A stretch of 64,000 nucleotides of DNA from Scedosporium boydii (lineage: Eukaryota; Ascomycota; Sordariomycetes; Microascales; Microascaceae): contig NJFT01000164.1 in NCBI GenBank assembly GCA_002221725.1, positions 1-64,000 of the forward strand, in the 5' to 3' direction. Both the position numbers and the translations under genes were made by a program. Below, in pieces: positions 34,005 to 46,618 of this stretch (position 1 is its first letter; each line of letters begins with the position of its first letter). The notes under the pieces were generated by a model. The model had not been told where the DNA came from and ran no database searches. It was given only the letters and a program-made list of their open reading frames with translations.

Positions 34005-34669
34005 ATGTCGGCCCCAGTACCGAGAAACTTCGACGCTGAGAATGCCGATAACCTCGAGGATGTATGCATGATCAACCCCTTACCTGAGGCGCAGCGCAGC
34101 AGCTAACTTCGTATCCAGATCGAGAGGCAATTCGCCGTCAAGGGTTCGTTTCGCAACACTATCTTCGTGTCAAAACTCGGCGCTAACCCTTTTCACAGCC
34201 GTCCAGCACATGCAGACCTACTGGTCGATCCTCGAACGAGTCAAGGGCTCCGCGCTCCGCCTGACGCGCTGGGACGACGAGATCTACGAGCACCTCAAGG
34301 AGGCTTTCCCCGAGTTCGACCCTGCCGAGACGATTGATGAGGATAAGATGAAGAGCAAGGAGGGCAAGGAGAGGTGGCGGAACTTTATGATGAAATATGA
34401 CAAGAAGGTTGGAGAGTTCAACTTTGGAACGATGTTGAGGTCGAACCCCAAGTTTGAGTATGGTCGTGAGGAGACTATATTTGGTATGCCGCGCTTTTTC
34501 ACTACACCTTTTTTTTGCCCCTCCACTTTCATTCGTCTTTCTTGGTTGGAGTAGTACTGATGTTTGAACAGTTCCCAGGATGCAGTTTTACGCCATCGAG
34601 ATTGCGAGGAACCGCCACGGATTGAATGACTGGATATGGGAGCAGGCTCAGAAGGAGAGCTCGAAATGA
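34005..34669 (+). CDS. PBDC1: PBDC1 / yeast Ypl225w (Chp1) homologue
   Basis: Small conserved cytosolic protein. In yeast the homologue helps newly made translation factor eEF1A to fold. Four exons (34005-34061, 34119-34143, 34199-34483, 34572-34669) join in frame to 154 residues. The second exon is only 25 bases. Family features are MSAPVPRNFDAENADNLEDI at the start, the helix QHMQTYWSILERVKGSALRL, the segment LTRWDDEIYEHLKEAFPEF, and the C-terminal IEIARNRHGLNDWIWEQA. Length is normal for fungal members. The name derives from a mistaken polysaccharide biosynthesis label; nothing supports a role in sugar metabolism. Confidence 0.93.
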
Positions 34670-35946
34670 AGCTCGGGAGGAAAGAATAGCCTTCACGGAC
34701 GCTAATTGAAAACGATGTCATGATACCACAAAATAGAGACGGGACATAAAAAACGATGGATGGATGTTTGGAAGTGCCGGTTTTAAGCGGCATGCATGCC
34801 TTGCGCCGAGGTTCAGAAATGGATTTTACATATGGAAAGCCAACATATCCCTAGCTAGGTAGGGTATAATCTCCCTTGTTCGAATCGAGTGCAAGCTTTG
34901 GTGTGTTAAGGCTCGCTTACGGCCTTCGATGGGATGGACCAAATCGAGTTGAGTTTCGGATCACCTTGTGCGAGGCTCCACCCCCAAATCTGTACTATTT
35001 CTAGCATCCCAGCTCGTATTTCTTCAAGGATAAAAGTAGTGTACCGACCATATCGGCGAGAGTCGCTGTTTTGGGTCGTTTCACAATCTGAAAGTCACGA
35101 TAGAAAAACTGGCATAGTGTTTTCTTTTTTTTTCTCCCGTCATCGAAATTCCTTCTCTCAAGCAGCCAGGAGGCAAATCAACCTGCATTTTCGTCTCGTT
35201 TCCTTCCCTCGACACCACCATCGCCCTGCGACATTTTGAGGGGTTACTCTTTTCCACCGCCGTGTGAGAATTGAGCATTTCTACTATCAAAATCTAACTA
35301 GTATTTGTAGAGTTTAGTCTGTATTTTTGACCTGCGTCTTTCGACGATTGAAAAACACCAAGGGAGGAAAAGCGAGGCTTAGACTTACAAAGGACGTTCT
35401 TCCCCGCAACCCCGGTTCCAGGTCCGACAGCACCGGCCAAATTCCGGATCAGGACCCACATTTATCGGAGACCAGTTCAATGTTGCTAGACATCAACAGT
35501 ATAAACCTGCAAGAGATTTATCAATGGATTTAGTCTATATAGTCTCCTGGGGACATAGGTATTTTTTACCTTAGAATAAAATTTAAATATTTGTTATTTT
35601 GTTATTTTCAGATTCTCTGTATGATATAACTAAATGATGTGTCAGTCTTTGTTCTCTTTGTTCTTGTCGTACCAACCAATGTGAAGAAAGCCCGAAGCAA
35701 GGGAGACTGTTACACTCTCCCTTCAAGAATTCGCCCGAGTCGTAATGCATGCATACCAGTGCACAGCCATAGCATGTAGGTCATGAGCCATTCCTTTGAC
35801 GACTTACCAACTTCCTTCTCATACCAGGCCCTTTCATCTTGTCCCATTCTCATGGGAAATCTCTCTTCATCCATCTTTGATCTCATTTCACCCCCAATGC
35901 CCCATCTTAAGCCTAAACGGAATACTCGGCTAGCGCCGCTGCCAAG
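34670..35946. other. Intergenic region
   Basis: 3' UTR of the PBDC1 homologue and promoter side of the ABC transporter gene. An AT-rich patch lies at 35560-35640. No gene seen. Confidence 0.5.
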
Positions 35947-38900
35947 ATGAATATGTTGAAGAAGCTATTCCGGAGAAAGAAGAAGAAGCAGCAATTCAGA
36001 AGGAGGAACCAGCCGCCCAGGAAGAAGTTCCCGCCGCCAAAGCCATCATGGAAACACCTCTTCGCCTTTACTACCCGACACGACTCAGCAACCCTCTCCT
36101 TTTGCCTCCTCGCCTGTCTAGCTACCAGCGGTCTCAAGGCCTTCCTGCCCATTGTTTACGGCTTCATCTTCGACGCCATTTCCGAATTCGGCTCGGGTTC
36201 GGTGGAAGGCAGGGAGTTCCTAAAGGTGGTGGTGAAGTGGGCCGTGGTGTTGGTGGGCATGGGAGTTGGGACGTGGATAACTAATGGCTCCAACATGGGT
36301 GCTTGGATCCAATTTGGAGAACGGCAGGCGAGGACTGCGAGGAAGGAGATTTTTAAGAGTCTCTTGGTGAAGGACATGGCGTGGTACGACTCGCAGGTCG
36401 ACGGGATATCGAGTCTACTAACTCGAATCGAATCGTATATCGTCCCTTTCTCCCCTGTTGTTATCCGATGGTAACATAGAAAGCTATAGGAGTAGAGACT
36501 GACTTGGTGACAAACCAGACAAACTCGCGAGCTCCAACTAGCAACCTCGCAAGTCTTCGGCCTCCTCACGTCCGACGTGCTCACAGCGCTCGCCTCCATT
36601 ACCGTAGCCTTCTACTTCTCCTTCCGCCTAACCTTCGTCCTCCTTACCACCGTCCCCATCTCATACATCATCCTACAGTTCGTCCTCTCTCCCCTCGGGC
36701 CCGCCATCCAAGCCCAAAAGCAGCACCTGGCAGAAGCATCCAAGCTCGCTTCCGCCTCCATCACCGCCATCGACCTCGTCAAGATCTTCAACGCCTTCGA
36801 CACAGAGACCTGGCACTACCTCAAGGCCATACGAAGAGCCGCTGCGCAGTATCTCATCCAGGCGAGGTGCAATACCCTCCAGATCGGCTATGGGCAGTTC
36901 TTGACTATTTCGCTGTTCTTTGCGGGGTTCTGGTATGGTGCAGCGTTGGTCGATTCGGGCGCAAGTCCTGGGAGTATTCTTACTACTTTTTATGCGGTGT
37001 TGTTGGCTTTTGAGGGGTTCGAGTCCGTTATGCCGCAGTGGCTGGTGTTGTCGAAGGGGATGGCTGCTGGGTTGGAGTTGAGGGAACTTACGATGAATGA
37101 TGAGGTTATGGGGAGTGATAAAGAAGGACATTTCATCTCGTGGCCTTCCAGTTGCGTAGGGCACGTTACGCTTGAGAATGTAAGTACTTTCTACCCGGAA
37201 CCCTCACCTGCGACGTGGACTTTTCTAAAGCGCTGTTGATGAAAAATCCAGGTGAGCTTCGCCTACCCATCGAATCCGACAAAACAGGTCCTCGCTCCGT
37301 CAAATTTCGTCTTCCCAGCCGGGCACCTCACGTTCCTCGTCGGCCGCAGCGGCTCAGGCAAAAGCACCATCGGCAACCTCATCCTCCGATTCTACGACCC
37401 GGACAGCGGTGAGATCCACGTCGACGGCCGACCGCTAAAGACGCTCAACCTCGAATGGCTTCGAAAGAACGTGACGTTGGTGCAGCAATCGAGCGTCTTG
37501 TTCAATGACACCTTTTTCCAAAACATCGCGCTCGGAGACCTCGAAGACCCGGACTCCGTATCGAGAGAACAAGTCAAAGTGGCGTGTGAGGCGGTGCTGC
37601 TCCAGTCGACCCTGACATCGTTACCGCAGGGCTGGGATACCATGGTTGGACCCGGTGGACATAGTTTGTCCGGTGGCCAGAGGCAGAGACTTGCGCTCGC
37701 GAGGGCGAGGTTAAGGAATACGCCGGTGTTGATCTTGGACGAGGTCACGAGTGGTCTGGACCGGTTGAGTCGCACGCTTGTGATGGAGGCGTTGAGGGAG
37801 TGGAGGAGGGGGAAGACTACTATCGTCATCACGCACGATGTTTCTCAGATCGAGGAAGGTGATTACGCTTACGTGATGGACAAGGGTGAAGTCGTGGAAG
37901 AAGGACACAGGAGTCAGCTCCTAGAGACCGAGGATGGTCTTTTCGCTTCGCTGGTCGCCGCTGCTATGGATGATGTCGATACAAGCGAAGACTCGTCCTC
38001 CAAGGAGGCATCGACTCTAGAATCGCCTCACAGCGAAGTCCCTGCATCACAGCCAGAAAAGCCCAAGCTTGCTAAGAACCGGCTCTCCGTTCGTCTCCTA
38101 GAGTCCATTGAACGCGACTTCAGACATTCTCGCCAAGGTCTACCTAGAGACCCAGTTCTTGTCGGGAACCTAGGCTACTCGAAGAGTGTTAGGACAAACC
38201 ACCTACCGAAGTCTATGACGCAAAGCGGCGGTTCTAGGGACCATCGTAGGCACGCGCGAACGCTAGCCAAAGGACCACGAACTGAAAGCGCCATGTTCAA
38301 GAAAGACGGAGCGCTGGATAGCGAAGAAAGCTTCGACTCGAGAAAGAGGACTCTTCCTCACGAACCGGACACACCTCGCGCTTCCATTGAGCTTCTCGAG
38401 ATCATGGGCCGTTCGATCCAAGACTCTCGCCGCAAATCATCATTCGGAGTCAGATCATCGCACAGCGACACACAAAGCAGCCCTGCAGGAGAAAAGGACA
38501 AAAAGAAATCAAAAAACGGCTCGAAAGACGAAGAAAAGAAAAAGGGCGAATACGACATCAACACGCCCTTATCAACAATCATCCTCACCGTATGGCCCAA
38601 CCTCACCAACTTCCAACGGCTCGCTTTCCTCACAGGCCTAACAACCTGCATCATCACCTGTGGTGCCAATCCAGCCTTCGCATACTGCCTCGCGCAACTT
38701 CTCAACGCGTTCTGGGCGCCCGAGAACCGTGTGGAAGTCGGCAAGCCCTGGGCGCTTGCGACGCTTGGGATCGGCGTCGCGGCGGGGTTCATGGACTTTG
38801 TCACCAGGTTCCTGATGGAGTATACAGGCCAATGCTGGATTAATGCTCTGCGCATGGAGGCTCTTTCGCGTATACTGCGACAGCCGAAGACGTGGTTCGA

Positions 38901-40377
38901 TACGTCTGAGAATAGCGCTGGAAAGATTAGCGAGTGTTTGGATCGGAACGCCGAGGAGATGCGGAACATTGTTGGGCGGTTCTTGCCTAGCATTCTCCTG
39001 GTGGCGGGGATGGTCACGGCGGCGATTACATGGGCCCTCGTCGTGTCGTGGAAACTTACGCTCGTGGCCCTCTCTACGCTGCCGGTATACATCGGGACGC
39101 TCAACTTGCTGTCGCACATGAGCAGTAAGTGGGAAGCTAGATGCAACAGCGGGGCCGAGGTAGCCAGCAACGTGGCTCGCGAGACTTTCATCAACATCCG
39201 CGTCGTGCGGGCGCTGACCCTCGAAGGCTACTTTTCTAAGAAACACGAAGAGGCCACGGCGAAACTCTCGGAGCTCGGCCTCAAGAGAGCCGCATTCACG
39301 GGTTTCTGCTACGGATTACAGCAGTCGATAAACCTCTACGTGACGGCCCTCGTCTTCTATTACGGCGCGTACCTACTCGCCGGCGCAAAGGAGATCGCCG
39401 TAGCAAATGTGTTGCAGGTTATCAACCTGCTCCTGCTATCGCTGGGAATGGCGTCGGTGATTCTTTCGTCGATGCCACAGATTTCCGCGGCACGGGCGGC
39501 GGCTATCCAGATGCTCAACTATGCGAACTTGCCGTTGAGCTCGTCTTATGAAAGCACGGGGACGAAGAAGGTTTTCACGCCGTTTCCGATATTGTTCAGG
39601 GGCTTGTCGTTTGCGTACCCTTCGCAGCCGAGCCAGCGGGTGCTTAGGAACCTAGAACTCCGGATCGATGCGGGGACAACTACGGCGATCGTCGGACCAT
39701 CCGGATGCGGCAAGAGTACCCTCCTATCTCTTCTCCTCGGCCTCTACGAGCCCTCAAAATCCCCCATAACCCGCATCAACGACAGCAGTGCGACTCTCCT
39801 TGACGGATCATCCCCGACCCTCTTCTTCGGAGGCATCCCCTCCTCCCAAGTCGACATCGAGCACCTCCGCTCCATGACCGCCTACGTCCCCCAAACGCCC
39901 TTCCTCTTCCCTACCACCTTGACCGAAAACATAGCCTACAACATCCCCGAGAACCACCCCCTCCGCTCGCCCGCCAACATCGAAGAAGCGGCGCGCACGG
40001 CGGGAATCCACACATTCATCTCCAGTCTGCCGGATGGGTACGCGACGATAGTGGGCGACGGCGGACAGACGCTCTCGGGTGGGCAAGCGCAGCGCGTGTG
40101 CATTGCGCGGGCGTTGGTTAGACGGCCGAGGTTGCTGATCTTGGATGAGCCGACGAGTGCGTTGGATGCGGAGAGTGCAGAGGCGGTGAGGGAGGCTATT
40201 GGGGGGTTGGAAGGGGTGAGGAGTGGGAGGATGGGGGTTGTGGTTGTTACGCATTGTAGGGAGATGATGAAGATTGTGGATAGGGTGGTTGTTTTAGATG
40301 GGGGGTTTGTTGTTGAGGAGGGGAGGTATGAGGACTTGGTTGCTAGGAGGGGGAGGTTTGCGCAGCTTGTGGATTAG
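35947..40377 (+). CDS. STE6: Full-length ABC-B transporter, Ste6-like (a-pheromone exporter type)
   Basis: Membrane ATPase of 1424 residues with TMD1-NBD1-TMD2-NBD2 order. Exons: 35947-36434, 36519-37179, 37252-40377. The basic head (KKLFRRKKKKQQFRRR) precedes TMD1. NBD1 has Walker A GRSGSGKST (414-422), signature LSGGQRQR, Walker B ILDEVTSGLD and His switch ITHD. NBD2 has Walker A GPSGCGKST (1198-1206), LSGGQAQR, ILDEPTSALD and VVTHC. A long charged linker of about 200 residues (about 626-822) joins the halves. The context SSLLTRIES-QTRELQLATSQ across the first intron resembles ascomycete Ste6 proteins, which export the farnesylated mating pheromone. General multidrug efflux remains possible, since substrate cannot be read from sequence. 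NBD1 carries E-V-T-S-G-L-D in place of the usual E-P-T-S-A-L-D. Confidence 0.9.
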
Positions 40378-43300
40378 GAGAGAAGGGGAGGAGCGGTAGT
40401 TTGAGTCTGAATGTGGACGTTGATGCTTCAACTCTCATCTCGGGGCTTGGGAGGTAGCGCGTTGTGTCACATTATGTTTCTCTAATAACGGGTGCGCGAT
40501 AATACAAACTTAGTCTAATAACCAATACTCCTAGGCCGGGACAGTCTTGTGAGCGGAGAGCATGGTCTCCGGGGATAGATGTATGATCCACGTGGTTTGG
40601 GAAGCGAAGACCTTGTGATGGAGAGTGTTTACATGTTGCACCTACGGCGCCTTCGAGCGTAGATCGCACTGATGATAATGTGCTTCTCCCCTGTTACCCT
40701 CCGCCCCTTTCCTATGTAGGTTGCGGATATGTGGGAGTTTAGTCTCGGGTGAAGAGCGTCAACACGAAGCGTGACGTGTTTCTGTTTCGGGGAGGAGGAT
40801 GTTGTGTGTCGTATGACGAGCTGAGGTATGAAGATAAGTTGAGAAGGTTTGAGCTGGGCTTCTCTTCCTAGCCTGTTGTTACAGGTCATTGTTCGTAACG
40901 TGGCTGAGCATGGGGTGTTGAGAGTGGAATCTGGTGATGGCTTGATCTGTGGAGGTTGTTTGGCATTAAGCATTTTGCGGGACGGACTTGTAAACTACGA
41001 CAACCCGACTTGTCTGCCTCCCCAAGGCACCTCTGCACACCTGTACAGGGCTAGAAGTGCGCAGCTCACGACAAGGAGAAGATCCGCATATCAATGTAAC
41101 ATCGAACTCGTGGCAAACCCAGATCACAACGACCAGACATGGTTTCGGACTCGGGAGTCCCACATGGCCGAGCCTAAGCCTTAGGAGTCGAGCAGCGACA
41201 GGCTGAGTTTGGTTGCATCGTCAAGTACGCGTATTCCCCTTTGGTCGTCTCCTTCGTTTTCCAAGTTGGGGAAACGAGCCTTCCCTTCCACTTCCGTTGG
41301 CATGGGTCGCATCGCAGCACGAAATGACCGGGGATGAAATCCGAAATCCGACGGAGTGGGTGGCCCTGCCAAGGACAAGGGGTGTATCAAAATTGGTATC
41401 GTGCTGGATATTATTAGCTGTGTCTCTGGAGGCTGGAGCTAGGATTCGTTTGCTAACTCCGAAGCCGAAGATGGGATCTATTTCGAAGAAGGTTCTTGGA
41501 ATCTGGATTTGCGCTTAAACATAGATGCAGAGGCAGGCCCAGACAGCCGGGGATATTCATTTTCCCACGACAACTCCGAGGTCTAATTTTTATCCGTATT
41601 TTATAATTTGGTTAAGCTTAACTGAAGGAGAACTAAGGTCTCGACCTAGCACTCTCCACTACATCCTTCGTGCCACTCACACTTCGTTGTTGACATCCAC
41701 AAATCTCGGAAACTACTCAGGACTAGCATAGAGTGGAGTTCGCGACACACCAAGCAGTGGAGCTGTATCTTTTATCTGTCCGGACAGGGGGAAAACAACA
41801 GAGATGCCATGACATTGGAAAGGGGTCGTGTCGTGGCGATGAGGGAACCCGTTTACGAGTGACGTCCGAGGAAGAATGGGGTTTGAGAATGGAAATAAGG
41901 GGGCGAATGGAAGCCACATCAATGTAGAAAAACTGAAGATTGGAGTCCTGTTGTAGATTACAGAGTATGCGTGCGCAAGGTGAAAAGAGGAGAACACATT
42001 CTTGACCCGACTCCGGAATCCGCAGGAGTTGAAGCCGGAAACGGACGGAGTTGAGTTTTTGTTGATCGGCGGCGGAGTCTTAGCCCAGTCCGATGCGGGT
42101 CGAATTATTAATGTTTTTGTCTGGTCAATTTTGAATGGGGCGGTCAATGTGGACGCTAAATCTCCGTTTTGTGTCACGGTGTTGGAGATTTTATGTTGTG
42201 ATTTGGAGAAATTGGCGGGGGCGGCTTCAGTGGAGGTCAGCACTTTGATGGGAATTGGTGGGGGCTTTGATACTGGCTGACCCACTGTAACTCCACTAAA
42301 TTACCGCTGCCATCTTAATTTCAACCTACCGAATAGTTCGAGCTCGTGTTGAGAACAATAAAGACGAGCGGCGAAGGATGGAGATTGCTTGATCAATTAT
42401 TGCACCGTAAATACCAGATATTGAGGTTCTTGCTGAACTTTTTGTCCTGCGACCAGATCTCGGCATCCTTCAGTATCTGCCCTTCGCTCGCACAGTATTA
42501 CCATCCCGCTGGTTCTTGATACTGGGGAGGCCCTGGCCTGACCTGGCCAATATCGTTAAGCTGAGCACGACCATGCTGCTCGTTGACTTTGGTGTCTAGT
42601 TTAGTTTATGTGGTCTGTTCTGGCTCTGCGCTAGAACATTAAATCAGGGGTAAGCCCCACCGTCAGGTGCGCCAGGTCACTGACCACCAGGCCGTGGGGT
42701 GATGATACTTTGTGGTCGTGGTTGACAGCCGCAGCCCAGATCATTCCACAATCCACAAAAGAACCTTGATCTGTTCGTATGACGACGTCCACAACCCCGA
42801 AAACTCTGCGACTCATTCCACATTTCATTGCAGCTTACGAAGCAATGAGAAGCGAAATAGGTAGTCAGGCTGATAATCTTTTTTACTCCCCTGTGGCTGT
42901 GTCATCTGCATCGATCGAGTCATGCCGTCAATTTCATGTAGAGGAGTTGAGCATCTAGACTGACAAGTTACAAGTGGCAACTACCTCCTGGCGCCCTTCC
43001 CTGAAGACTTGTCGTTTTGCCTAGTGAACGTCACCATCGCACAGCATGAATCTGAGGATTCATGATCTCATAAAGAAGTACGAAGTACGAAGTAAAACCA
43101 GCAAGGAGGTCGAGGAAGAGGGACCCGACTCAGGAGGCCAAGGAAATGGTAAAAGCTCCGACTCGTGCGGATGTCATTTCCCGCTCCTTCTGCCCTTTTG
43201 AGTGGTTAGCAAGGTTACTTGAGAGCCATGGCCTGGCCTACCACTATTCGCGATTCGTGTGGTCGTGCATGGGTTGGAGTGGAAGCGGAAAATGATGAAT

Positions 43301-44733
43301 TCGGCAGATTTGAGGATACATTCGATGTACAAAGCGTCGTCAAGTACTGAGGTACATTTCAGTTGTATTGCTCGTGCTCTTACTCGTACCCGCCAAAACA
43401 GGCGCATGCACGGGGAAGGTGGGAACGAGCCGGAAAAGTGGGTGGAAACTGCAGCGGAAAGTGACACAATCGCCACTAACAGAAGCAGGAAGGAGGCATG
43501 GAGATGAGATGCTACTTCGTAGGCCTGCGCTCCTCATCCCCGATGCGTCTCTCCCTCCCCCTCCCCCATTCTCCATGGCCGGATTTTGGCATCATTCCAC
43601 CGAATCCCGCCGTCCAGGTCCAGAGTCCCATCACCAGCGCAGATCCGTCCCCAATGGGATGGTGTGCGAGAGTTATGCAAGTAAAGCCCGCCATCCTGAG
43701 TTCTCCGCAACCCGACCTCGGCACGCTTTTTCCGAGCCCGGCGCACCAAGAGACAGTCGGATTTAGGTTATTATAACCTTTTTCGAAAAGAAGATGCTAG
43801 TCTTTCCGCCCTTTCGTGAAGGCGGGGATGTTTCCACTCACACCAAAATCCAAACAGGCGACCTCCTCCCGCTCCCCGTTGCCTCCCACCCCCTGCTCAT
43901 TCGGCCGATAGTCCCCATCGACCCTAGAACCCCTGTTTAGACAATGATACAAGCCGATTTTGATACTATATCTACCCTCCCCTCCCTGGTTCGTTTCCGG
44001 TTGTCACTTTTTTCCCTGTTTTTGTGGATTCTCATTTTCTCTCTTCGGGCTGTAGTTGGAACCCGCCCACCGAGCCACTTTTCGTTTATATCTGCTCCTC
44101 CGGACGACGACCCGTATCAGCCAACCGGGTGATAACTAACGCCTCATTCTTCTCTTTGGTATTTGTAGGGATTAACTATTGCGCCAACTTATTTCCAGAC
44201 ACACACATTTCTTATATACCCGGCGCACCTCTTGACCTAATCCATATTACCGGGTACCGAAGACACGGATTACACCTAATTCGTCTGAATTCTTTTTCCC
44301 AAGACCGATCAAATCCCCGGAATATTGAAAGGGGATCCCAGCCTGGTATGTTGTTCATTATAAGTCGTATGAGTATGAGTTTGGGTATAGCGGGAGACGA
44401 TACGATACATTGGCGCCGGTATTTCCCCTCTTTCGTGTGAAGATGGGCTGGGATGCTGCGAAAACGGCAATTCGTGTGATGGAACTCTTTCTGCTTGTTT
44501 CTTGGAATGCCAATGGGCTGCATGGATGGGGAAGATTTCCAACCTCATGTTCTGGGGCTGTCGAAACTTGGGAGCCGCGCCGTTGAATTGCATCGCCTTT
44601 CACGCCAAATCGATTCTCATGGACCCTTCCTGCTCGCCTCAAGAGACTAACATTTAGATACAGGAAACAAGCCACCTAAGCACACGGGCAAGGCAAGAAA
44701 ATAAAAAGAGAGGGTGAAAGAGAGAAGGACGAA
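40378..44733. other. Gene-poor 4.4 kb region
   Basis: No gene I can support. A 190-codon minus-strand frame at 41713-42285 has no recognisable domain. A GAAGTAC triplet repeat lies at 43075-43094 and a TACTTCGTA at 43513. The final 150 bases are the A/G-rich leader of the MFS gene. Confidence 0.5.
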
Positions 44734-46618
44734 ATGGCGCCAGCTGCAGCGTCCAACGCCCACGCCGGCGAAGGCGCCTCCACCAACCCTCCTTCGACCT
44801 CCTCTTCCTCCTCCACCGCCTCTTCCAACGAGCCCACACTCGCCGAAAAGACCGAACTGGCCGCCGCTGAGGGCCACGACGCCGACATCCCCTCCAACAT
44901 TGGCTACGTACTCGACGAACGCGGCGAGAAGCAGAGGCGCAAGTCCATCTCGAACCAGAGGAGAGCATCCCTCGCCCTCCGGTCCGTCAAGAGCCATCCT
45001 ACCCCCGCCGCTGCTGGAGATGAAGAGAAAGGGCCCAGGGCGGAGGATGGGGAGATTTCTGATGAGAATATCGTTTGGTGGGATGGGCCGAATGATCCTG
45101 AGAATCCCTTTAATTGGCCTTCGTGGAGGAAGGTTGTTACGTGTGGGTTTGTGAGCGGGTTTACGTTTATTACTCCTTTGGCTTCGTGTAAGTGTTCAAC
45201 CCTGGGACAAAACAGCGCTTTCTGGGAGAAGAGAAAGAGACAAAAAAAAAAGGGGAAAGAGGAACTTCAAACAAGAAAGAATGAAAAACAGATCTAAACT
45301 GACCATGAAAATAGCCATGTTCGCCCCCGGCGTCCCCGAAATCATGCAAGAATTCCACTCCCGCAGCTCCCTCCTCGCCGCCTTCGTCGTATCCGTCTAC
45401 GTCCTCGGCTTCGCCACCGGCCCCCTCCTCTTCGCGCCCCTCTCCGAGATCTACGGCCGTCTCTGGGTCTACTTCGGCAGCCTGATCCTCTTCGGTGTCT
45501 TCATCATCGCCTGCGCCGTGGCCCCCTCGCTCAGCAGCCTCATCGCCTTCCGTTTTTTCAGCGGCGTGTTCGGCGCTTGTCCTTTGACTAACGGCGCTGG
45601 TACCATTACGGATATGATTGCCCAGGAGAAGCGCGGGGCTGCGATGGCCATCTTTAGTATTGGCCCGCTTCTAGGTCCTATCATTGGTCCCGTCGCGGGA
45701 GGTTTCCTCGCTGATGCGGAGGGCTGGAGGTGGATCTTTTGGGTTCTGGCTATTGCTATCGGCGTGCTGGCCATCGGCATGTTCATCTTCATGCGCGAAA
45801 CTTACGCCCCCGTCCTCCTCGAGCGCAAAGCCGCCCGCCTACGAAAGGAAACAGGAAACCCGCTCCTCCGCTCGAAGCTCGACGTCGGCCTCTCGCCCCG
45901 AGACTTCTTCTCCCGCAGCATCGTCCGCCCCTGCAAACTCCTCATGTTCGACCCCATCTCCATCATCTTCGGCATCTACCTCGGCGTCGTCTACGGCTTC
46001 CTCTACCTCATGTTCACCTCCATCACCCAGGTGTTTCAGAAATCCTACGGCTTCAGCCCTTCCAACGTCGGTCTTGTCTTCCTCGGTCTCGGTGTGGGTT
46101 CCATGATCGGCGTCATCTACTTCTCCGTCACCTCCGACCGCAACCTGAAGAAACGCGCCGCCGAGGCAGAGGCCGAAGCCGAGCGGACGGGCGTCCCATC
46201 CGAGGGCATGAAGCCCGAATATCGTCTCGAACCCCTTCGCGTAGGCGCCGTCCTCCTACCCGTCGGCTTCTTCCTCTACGGCTGGACCGCCGAGTTCCCC
46301 GAGAAAGTCCACTGGATCGTCCCCATCCTCAGCCACGTCATCATCGGTATCGGCATCCTCATCATGATGCTTTCTCTCCAACTGTACCTCGTCGACGCGT
46401 ACACTACCTACGCTGCCTCGGCCCTCGCGGCCAATACCGTCGTTCGCTCTGTCGCCGGCGCTGTCTTGCCCCTCTGCGGCCTGGAAATGTACGACAAGCT
46501 TGGTATCGGCTGGGGGAACAGTTTGTTGGGCTTCATTTCGCTGGCGCTTTTCCCTGTGCCTTTCCTTATTCTCAAGTATGGTGAGACGTTGAGGAAGAAT
46601 TATAAGCCAAATCTGTAG
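44734..46618 (+). CDS. MFS transporter, DHA1 drug:H+ antiporter type
   Basis: Twelve-span major facilitator of 585 residues in two exons, 44734-45187 and 45315-46618, joined inside a Ser codon. The first ~135 residues are cytosolic, Ala/Ser-rich and acidic. They end in DPENPFNWPSWRKVV, the motif that precedes the first helix in fungal DHA1 transporters. Motif A-type sequence GPLLFAPLSEIYGR lies between helices 2 and 3, and motif C-like GPLLGPIIGPVAGGF lies in helix 5. WRWIFWVLAI follows, as expected in the family. A charged central loop (RNLKKRAAEAEAEAERTG) lies before helix 7. Such pumps export toxic compounds, polyamines or secondary metabolites at the plasma membrane. No biosynthetic genes are adjacent, so a cluster role is not supported. 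Confidence 0.92.

Noticed and set aside
36504..37013. 169-codon frame over the ABC transporter
   Set aside because: Shadow of the transporter's second exon.
38358..39197. 279-codon minus-strand frame
   Set aside because: Antisense shadow of the Ste6-like gene without its own features.
41713..42285. 190-codon minus-strand open frame in the 40-44 kb gap
   Set aside because: No domain, signal peptide or splice-linked partner; composition is Ser/Pro-rich as in random GC-balanced DNA. Not enough to call a gene.
45730..46584. 284-codon Arg/Pro/His-rich frame
   Set aside because: It overlaps the MFS transporter in another frame and shows the Arg/Pro bias of a shadow frame.
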